From: Hydrogenophaga sp.
Lineage (GTDB): Bacteria > Pseudomonadota > Gammaproteobacteria > Burkholderiales > Burkholderiaceae_C
Reading direction: 5' to 3'
NCBI GenBank assembly: GCA_020047875.1
Contig: JAIFNE010000067.1
Location: 1 to 11,289, forward strand
Length of the DNA: 11,289 bases
The translations under genes and the position numbers were made by a program. Shown piece by piece: positions 6,941 to 11,289 of this stretch. A model generated the notes under the pieces. The model ran no database searches. It saw only the letters and a program-made list of their open reading frames with translations, and had not been told where the DNA came from. Position 1 is the stretch's first letter, and every line of letters starts with the position of its first letter.

Positions 6941-8608
6941 TCATGCGGGGTGCTGGTGTTTCGCGGGCCTGGACTTGTGGCCCGAGTGGTCCGCGGATGA
7001 ATTGGCCTCGCGCAGGGCGTGCAAACGCGCCAGCAACGTCTCGTCTGTCACACCAACCGTGGCCAAACAGCCTGCATACACCAGGCCCTCGTTGCCATCA
7101 AGCGTGATCAGATCACCTTCGGCGAATTCGCGATCGTGGATGCGCACACTTCGGCCAGCTTCATCAATTTCCAACGCGCTGCAAGCGACCAGACACACCT
7201 TGTTCATTTGTCGGGCCACCACCGCAGCGTGCGAGGTGCGCGCGCCGCGCCGCGTTAGCAAGCCGACGGCGGCATCCAGAGCGGCAATGTCACTGGTTTG
7301 AGCGTCTTGGCGAACCAGTACAACCGGTGCACCGGTTGCGGCACGTTCCTGGGCGCGCTGCGCATTCAGTGCGATTTCACCGCAAACCACACCATTACAG
7401 GCCGACATGGCCTGTGCCAGCGCGGTCGCCGGATGAGCGCCCGGGTTGTCGGCGTCTGAGCCCACCAGCCGCAGCGTGGACAGATTTTCATCTGTCAGCC
7501 ACTGCGTCTTTTCCATGGCTTGCCCGGGATCGATCACGCCTTCGTCCAGCAGGTCGAGTGCAATGCGGGCCGCAGCCAGCGGTGTCCGCTTGCCTGAACG
7601 GGTCTGCAGCATGTAAAGCACGCCATCCTGCACTGTGAACTCAAAGTCCTGCATGTCCCCAAAGGCTTGCTCCAGCTGTCGCGCGGTCGCTTGCAATTCG
7701 TCCCAGGCGGTGGGCGCGGTCTGGGCCAGCACCTCGTGGCCATGCGCATTGCGTTGTCCTGCGACCACATCTTCGCCCTGAGCATTGGCCAGGAAGTCGA
7801 CCCAGATGGCTTTTTCTCCGCTGGTCGGGTCGCGCGTGAAGCCCACGCCAGCGCCCGAATGGCAGCCCGAATTGCCAAACACCATTTTCTGCACCGTCAC
7901 TGCGGTGCCCATCGCATCGTCGATGCCGTGCAGCTCACGGTAGGTCTTGGCCTTGGGCAGTTGCCACGAGGCGAACACGGCTTTCACCGCGCCGCTGAGC
8001 TGTATGTGCACATCCTGGGGAAACGGTTCACCCGCTTGCTCCCGATAGATGTCGAGGAAACGCTGACTCATCGCGCGCAGCTCGCTGAAGTCCAGCAACC
8101 TTTCATCCCGCCCCTGGGTTGTGCGGCCGATTTCGTCCTCGAACAGCGCGCCTGGAATTCCGGCCACCACCTCACCATAGGTGGCGATCAGGCGGCGGTA
8201 AGCGTCCCACACCAGGCGCGGCTGCCCAGTCTGGCGCAACAGACCGGGCAGCGTGGTTTCGCAAAGACCGATGTTGAGCAAAGTCTCCATCATGCCGGGC
8301 ATGGATACTGGGGCACCCGAGCGCACGGACACGATCAAGGGCTGTCGGGGGTCTCCAAACGTCAGGCCAGTCACCGCCTCCAGGGCAGGCAGGCCAACAC
8401 TGAAAAGTGGCAGCATGCAGTCATCGGGGGATGGCGTGAAGTGTGTCCCGATCACCAGCGCGGGCGGCACCGGCAGACCGATGGCAGACATTTGCAACAG
8501 GTTGTGTGCCTTGGAGCCCATGTTCTCTCGAGTGGGCTTGACATGGAGCGGGTCTTGCGCGCCGCCCACGAGATAAAAGTGTTTTGGCCAATGCAGAGCG
8601 GCGTTCAT
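6941..8608 (-). CDS. PPDK-like protein lacking the C-terminal PEP/pyruvate domain
   Basis: The 555-residue product aligns by motif with the first two thirds of pyruvate,phosphate dikinase (normally about 870-900 residues). The ATP-grasp part covers about residues 20-345: MGSKAHNLLQMSAIGLPVPP (30-49; K33), SVRSGAPVSMPGMMETLLNI (94-113; R96), GTAVTVQKMVFGN (234-246), FLANAQGEDVVAG and DFEFTV...LYMLQTRSGKRT with D321, E323, Q335 and R337, the ATP-site residues of PPDK. The swivelling phosphohistidine domain follows, with GLLTRRGARTSHAAVVAR; H460 is the expected phospho-carrier. After about residue 515 only a short helix and a polar, His-rich tail remain, so the pyruvate/PEP TIM barrel is absent. 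The next gene downstream does not encode it. The protein could form phosphohistidine from ATP (with or without Pi) but cannot make PEP alone. ATG 8608 overlaps the stop of the PhoU-domain gene (ATGA), and a GGGGA lies seven bases before it. The full PPDK name would mislead here. Confidence 0.88.
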   Translation of the reverse strand: MNAALHWPKHFYLVGGAQDPLHVKPTRENMGSKAHNLLQMSAIGLPVPPALVIGTHFTPSPDDCMLPLFSVGLPALEAVTGLTFGDPRQPLIVSVRSGAPVSMPGMMETLLNIGLCETTLPGLLRQTGQPRLVWDAYRRLIATYGEVVAGIPGALFEDEIGRTTQGRDERLLDFSELRAMSQRFLDIYREQAGEPFPQDVHIQLSGAVKAVFASWQLPKAKTYRELHGIDDAMGTAVTVQKMVFGNSGCHSGAGVGFTRDPTSGEKAIWVDFLANAQGEDVVAGQRNAHGHEVLAQTAPTAWDELQATARQLEQAFGDMQDFEFTVQDGVLYMLQTRSGKRTPLAAARIALDLLDEGVIDPGQAMEKTQWLTDENLSTLRLVGSDADNPGAHPATALAQAMSACNGVVCGEIALNAQRAQERAATGAPVVLVRQDAQTSDIAALDAAVGLLTRRGARTSHAAVVARQMNKVCLVACSALEIDEAGRSVRIHDREFAEGDLITLDGNEGLVYAGCLATVGVTDETLLARLHALREANSSADHSGHKSRPAKHQHPA

Positions 8609-10545
8609 GCGGACATCCCCGACTTGTTGAAGACCAGCTTGCGCAGCGCGTAGCCGGCCGTGAGCAAGCTGTCGGTGGCGTTCTCGATGGTCGAGGCCAG
8701 TTCGGTGGCGAGTGAACAGGCTACCGGGCTTGCGTGCAGGGTCTCGACGATGCGAACACGTGCAGTGCGCAGAAGGTCGTCGCAAATGCGTTCGGCGCGC
8801 AGCATGCGCCAGAGCGCCTGCAGGAAGGCTTCGCTGTCGGTGGGCTCGGCGTGCTCGCTCATGAGGCGGGCGATCTCGATCGCCTTGATCTGGTCCTGGA
8901 TGGCGGTCAGCGTGGTGTCGGCCAGCTCACCCAGCACGGCGTTCACAGATGGCGGCAAGCCATCCAGGGGCGGCGCCAGCGTCATGCTGTGGATGAAAGT
9001 GGCTTCCTCCAGCGCATCGGCTGTGTTGTCCATGTGCTCAAGCAGCTGCACCATGGGCAGCCAGCGCGGCTGGCGTTCGGCCCGGCGCCGCGCCTCCATG
9101 AGCACATGATCGGCCTTGCGTTCCCAGTCTTTTGCGCGCTGCAAACCGTCTGCCGTGGTGCTGGCGAACTCCATTCCTTCACTCAATGCCAGTGCAATCG
9201 CATGGCAGAAGGCTGCATGCTCGGCCAGCAGGTCGTATTCATGGCTGCGACGCTGCAGTTCCCGGGCGAGCAGCAGCCGTGCTTCGTCGGCGATCAGCGC
9301 AACAGGCAGCTGCTCGCGCAGCTTCACGCTCGCCACACGCAGCAGATCCTGCAGAAACTTTTGCGCGGCAGCCTCACCCAGCACCTGATCCAGCCGTTCG
9401 CCGATGCGAAAAGCGTCCCCGTCGACCGCCTGCATAGCCTCAAAAACGAGTTGCTCACCGCCGGCCAGAAGCCAGGCCATGTGGCCCAGATCTTGTTCGG
9501 CGGCAAAACGCAGCACGGCCAGGGCCACCGGTTTGCGCACGAAGGCCTGCAGTCGCTTGCGGGCGCGGTTCCAGTCGATCACGAAGACGATCCGCGAGCC
9601 CACGGCCTCCAGTGCCATCCGCAGCGCATCGTTGTCGGCTGCCTTGAAGACCGCGTTCCCCACCTGGTAGGGCTTGCCCTCGTTGAGGCCATCGGTCGTG
9701 CGCGGATCGAACACCGTCCACTCAAAACCGATGCCCTCCAGCATCTGCTGAAAGAAGCCGAAGCGGGCCACATGCAGATCCGAATAGGTGAGCGTGATCG
9801 CGTGCTTCTCCACCTCAATGACCAGCACATGGGCATCGTTGGTGCCGATGTCGTTCTGGATCAGAAGACGCTTGCCGTTTCGCGTCACCGCGGTGTCCAG
9901 GCCTGGATGGTTGAATTTCAGGGGTGCGGTGCGCGACAGGCCGCGCATGAACGCCTGAATGAGTGGCCGGTCATCATCTGCGATCTGCCAGACGTGTGCG
10001 CCGTCCAAGTCTTCCGTGGCGACCGCGATCGCCATCGCGTTGAGTTGCTTGTGCAGGTCCATCACCAGCAGATGAAAGCTGTCGCTGCCCTGCCGGTTGC
10101 CGTGGGTCAGGTCGTTCAGTGCCTGCGGGCTGAGGCCTTCGTCGTCGCCGAGTTCTCCGATCTTCTTGATCCAGATGTCGCGCCGCGCTGCGAGCGCGGG
10201 GTGTTTGTGTTCGGCGATGTCGCACACAGGGCGGGCCATGATGCCCAGATCGGCGGCGAGTGCATCGAGCCAGTGCGAGAGCTGGGGCACGATCAGTGTC
10301 TGGTCCTGCAGGTAGGCCGTTGTGCTCACATCCTTGAGCCAGGTGGCCTGGCGCAGGTTCAGGTGAGCGATTTCCCTCGTCCAGTCGACCGAACTGGTTG
10401 CGGGGTGGGTCGCGCGCTGGGCGGCGGACTGCAAGACCGACAGGTAGAGCTTGAGACGGTCATTGGCCTGCAGGGCGGCCTTAATCCAGGCGGGTAGCAG
10501 CAGCGTGGACTGGCCGAGGGAGGCCACAGCACTTTCTTTTTCCAA
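8605..10545 (-). CDS. Large protein of unknown function with a C-terminal PhoU-like (DUF47-type) domain
   Basis: The frame gives about 646 residues from TTG 10545. The last 210 or so (about 432-640) form a helical bundle with four evenly recurring E/D-x-x-x-D motifs: ERKAD (475-479), DNTAD (506-510), ERICD (585-589) and ENATD (621-625). This is the metal-cluster signature of PhoU and of the DUF47/COG1392 'distant PhoU homologue' family, known as phosphate-signalling or Pit-associated proteins. The first 430 residues I do not recognise: a helical N-terminal part, then a mixed alpha/beta part with KRLLIQNDIGTNDAHVLVIE, ITLTYSDLHVARFGFFQQM and SRIVFVIDWNRARKRL. There are no membrane segments or signal peptide. 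The start is uncertain: GTG 10527 is possible, and the frame stays open to 10719 with an ATG at 10635, but homology-like sequence begins near SLGQSTLLLPAWIK. The gene is translationally coupled (ATGA) to the barrel-less PPDK, which suggests a physical or functional partner. Confidence 0.8.
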   Translation of the reverse strand: MEKESAVASLGQSTLLLPAWIKAALQANDRLKLYLSVLQSAAQRATHPATSSVDWTREIAHLNLRQATWLKDVSTTAYLQDQTLIVPQLSHWLDALAADLGIMARPVCDIAEHKHPALAARRDIWIKKIGELGDDEGLSPQALNDLTHGNRQGSDSFHLLVMDLHKQLNAMAIAVATEDLDGAHVWQIADDDRPLIQAFMRGLSRTAPLKFNHPGLDTAVTRNGKRLLIQNDIGTNDAHVLVIEVEKHAITLTYSDLHVARFGFFQQMLEGIGFEWTVFDPRTTDGLNEGKPYQVGNAVFKAADNDALRMALEAVGSRIVFVIDWNRARKRLQAFVRKPVALAVLRFAAEQDLGHMAWLLAGGEQLVFEAMQAVDGDAFRIGERLDQVLGEAAAQKFLQDLLRVASVKLREQLPVALIADEARLLLARELQRRSHEYDLLAEHAAFCHAIALALSEGMEFASTTADGLQRAKDWERKADHVLMEARRRAERQPRWLPMVQLLEHMDNTADALEEATFIHSMTLAPPLDGLPPSVNAVLGELADTTLTAIQDQIKAIEIARLMSEHAEPTDSEAFLQALWRMLRAERICDDLLRTARVRIVETLHASPVACSLATELASTIENATDSLLTAGYALRKLVFNKSGMSA

Positions 10546-10571
10546 GGGATTCTCAATGCGGGTTGAAAAAG

Positions 10572-10584
10572 CTGAATTATTCAG
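10572..10584. promoter_or_regulatory. Perfect 13-bp palindrome upstream of the PhoU-domain operon, possible operator
   Basis: CTGAATTATTCAG is a perfect 6-1-6 inverted repeat in a locally AT-rich patch (about 10556-10600) within GC-rich surroundings, some 27 bp upstream of the chosen TTG start of the PhoU-domain gene. Its place and symmetry suit a regulator site near the promoter of the three-gene minus-strand operon. It does not match the FNR/ANR consensus TTGAT-N4-ATCAA or a LexA box, and I cannot name a regulator. If translation starts at ATG 10635 the palindrome would be coding. Confidence 0.28.
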
Positions 10585-10809
10585 TGGGTATGTGGCGCAT
10601 CGATGACAGGGGCGAATCGCAAAGTTCTCGCGCATGAGCGGCGATAGCAGCCACGTGCACACCGAACCATCCCACCACTCGGGCGCCCTGCGCATGCCGC
10701 GTGCCAGGCTATCCGGCACGGGTGTGGCCGACCTGGCTCACTGTGGACAACGCGGAACAAGTCCCTCGCGGCGCGGGCATCCTCATCCACGGCGACCTAT
10801 TCATCGCCC
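10585..10809. other. Intergenic stretch between dnaE2 and the PhoU-domain gene
   Basis: This segment lies downstream of dnaE2 and upstream of the PhoU-domain gene. I see no clear hairpin terminator for dnaE2 and no tRNA. A short plus-strand frame (about 10696-10862, possible GTG start) gives a protein-like run including GAGILIHGDLFIALNENPG, but it overlaps the end of dnaE2 and has no ribosome site, so it is not called. The promoter of the minus-strand operon probably lies in the right-hand part of this stretch or in the adjoining AT-rich patch. Confidence 0.3.
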
Positions 10810-11289
10810 TCAATGAAAATCCCGGCTGTGGCCGGTCGCCAGCCGACCCAACAACGGCGTGAGGTCTTGCAGGTGGCCGGCGATCAGGTTGCGCACCTCG
10901 CCTTCGCGCTGCCAGGTGCCGTAGACCGCGAGCAGGCGTGAGCCGGTGAGGGTGGCGCGCTGGCGGTCGCGCAGTGACTTCCAGACGATGACCTGCACCA
11001 CACCCGTCTCGTCTTCCAGCGTGACAAAGACCACCCCGTGCGCGGTCTCGGGTTGCTGGCGCAAGGTGACGATGCCGCAGTGGCGCACCAGCCGCCCGTT
11101 GGGCGCGGCCTGCAGTTCTTCGGCGGTCTGCAGGCGGCGCTGGCTCAGCAGCGGGCGCAGCAGCGCCAGCGGGTGGCTGCGCAGGGTGAGGCCCAGGCTG
11201 GCGTAGTCCCACACGATGGCTTCTCCTTCGGGAGCCTCTGCCAGTTCGAGGGCGTTTTCTTCTTCGATGGGTGCGTCGCGCAGCAGCGC
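10810..11289 (-). CDS. dnaE2: Error-prone DNA polymerase DnaE2 (ImuC), C-terminal part
   Basis: The minus strand is open from the window edge to a TGA at 10812-10810, giving the last 159 residues; the polymerase core lies outside. The segment IVWDYASLGLTLRSHPLALL is a hallmark of DnaE2 near its C-terminus. It is followed by an OB-fold-type stretch: LVRHCGIVTLRQQPETAHGV, then FVTLEDETGVVQVIVW, LLAVYGTWQREGEVRNLIAG, and the terminal LTPLLGRL...SRDFH that usually ends these proteins. DnaE2 is a non-proofreading C-family polymerase. In many proteobacteria it is encoded last in the SOS-induced imuA-imuB-dnaE2 cassette and performs mutagenic translesion synthesis with ImuB. The cassette partners would lie to the right, outside the window. 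A GTG at 11214 is an internal valine codon, since the reading frame and the family sequence continue upstream of it. Confidence 0.93.
   Translation of the reverse strand, partial: ALLRDAPIEEENALELAEAPEGEAIVWDYASLGLTLRSHPLALLRPLLSQRRLQTAEELQAAPNGRLVRHCGIVTLRQQPETAHGVVFVTLEDETGVVQVIVWKSLRDRQRATLTGSRLLAVYGTWQREGEVRNLIAGHLQDLTPLLGRLATGHSRDFH

Noticed and set aside
6916..7301. Plus-strand AGGAGGTGA as a strong ribosome site for a gene at 6921-7301
   Set aside because: The GTG overlaps the ribosome-site sequence itself, so spacing is impossible. The frame is antisense to the phosphohistidine domain of the PPDK-like gene.
8734..10497. A 587-codon open frame on the plus strand opposite the PhoU-domain gene
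   Set aside because: Its translation is rich in His, Gln, Val and Gly with no recognisable motif, as expected for the antisense of a GC-rich gene. The minus strand carries the PhoU motifs and the coupled start.
10696..10862. Short plus-strand frame with a protein-like run (ILIHGDLFIALNENPG)
   Set aside because: It has only a GTG start, no ribosome site and no recognised family, and it overlaps the end of dnaE2. It may be a gene remnant, but the evidence is too weak to annotate.

Overview
The window is GC-rich, gene-dense bacterial DNA. It most resembles the chromosome of a betaproteobacterium of the Burkholderiales, probably Comamonadaceae (Hydrogenophaga/Polaromonas/Rhodoferax type). This rests on a class I-like PHA synthase, the hydratase/phosphotransacylase fusion, a DnaE2 error-prone polymerase and the codon bias. 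No species is assigned, because no rRNA or marker gene is present. I saw no tRNA, rRNA, CRISPR array or insertion sequence.

Layout, left to right. (1) Positions 1-515, minus strand: the N-terminus of a small YvlD/phage-holin-IV-type membrane protein, then a 92-residue conserved-looking protein of unknown function. (2) Positions 647-5414, plus strand: a DTW-domain tRNA modification enzyme runs, with a TGATG junction, into a PHA synthase (phaC-like), an acetate kinase-family enzyme (ackA-like, overlapping phaC by 11 bp) and an enoyl-ACP reductase (fabI-like). (3) Positions 5476-about 10545, minus strand and convergent: first a long protein ending in a PhoU-like domain, then a pyruvate,phosphate dikinase-like protein without its C-terminal PEP/pyruvate barrel (ATGA overlap), then a MaoC-type enoyl-CoA hydratase fused to a phosphotransacylase. 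(4) About 10546-10809: a short intergenic stretch with a 13-bp palindrome. (5) Positions 10810-11289, minus strand: the C-terminus of DnaE2.

How the genes may work together. PhaC, the R-specific hydratase domain, FabI, the phosphotransacylase domain and the kinase can be joined on paper into one route: (R)-3-hydroxybutyryl-CoA to crotonyl-CoA, butyryl-CoA, butyryl-phosphate and butyrate plus ATP. This would use NADH as electron donor and link PHB turnover to substrate-level phosphorylation. The family assignments are well supported; the route is inference. The kinase has an alanine where the acetate pocket of characterised acetate kinase has a proline, which fits a larger acyl group.

The least understood part is the coupled pair of a PhoU-domain protein and a barrel-less PPDK. 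The PPDK-like protein keeps the ATP-grasp and phosphohistidine residues but has no pyruvate site. The pair therefore looks like an ATP-driven phosphohistidine module with an unknown acceptor, and it is the best candidate here for an undescribed system.
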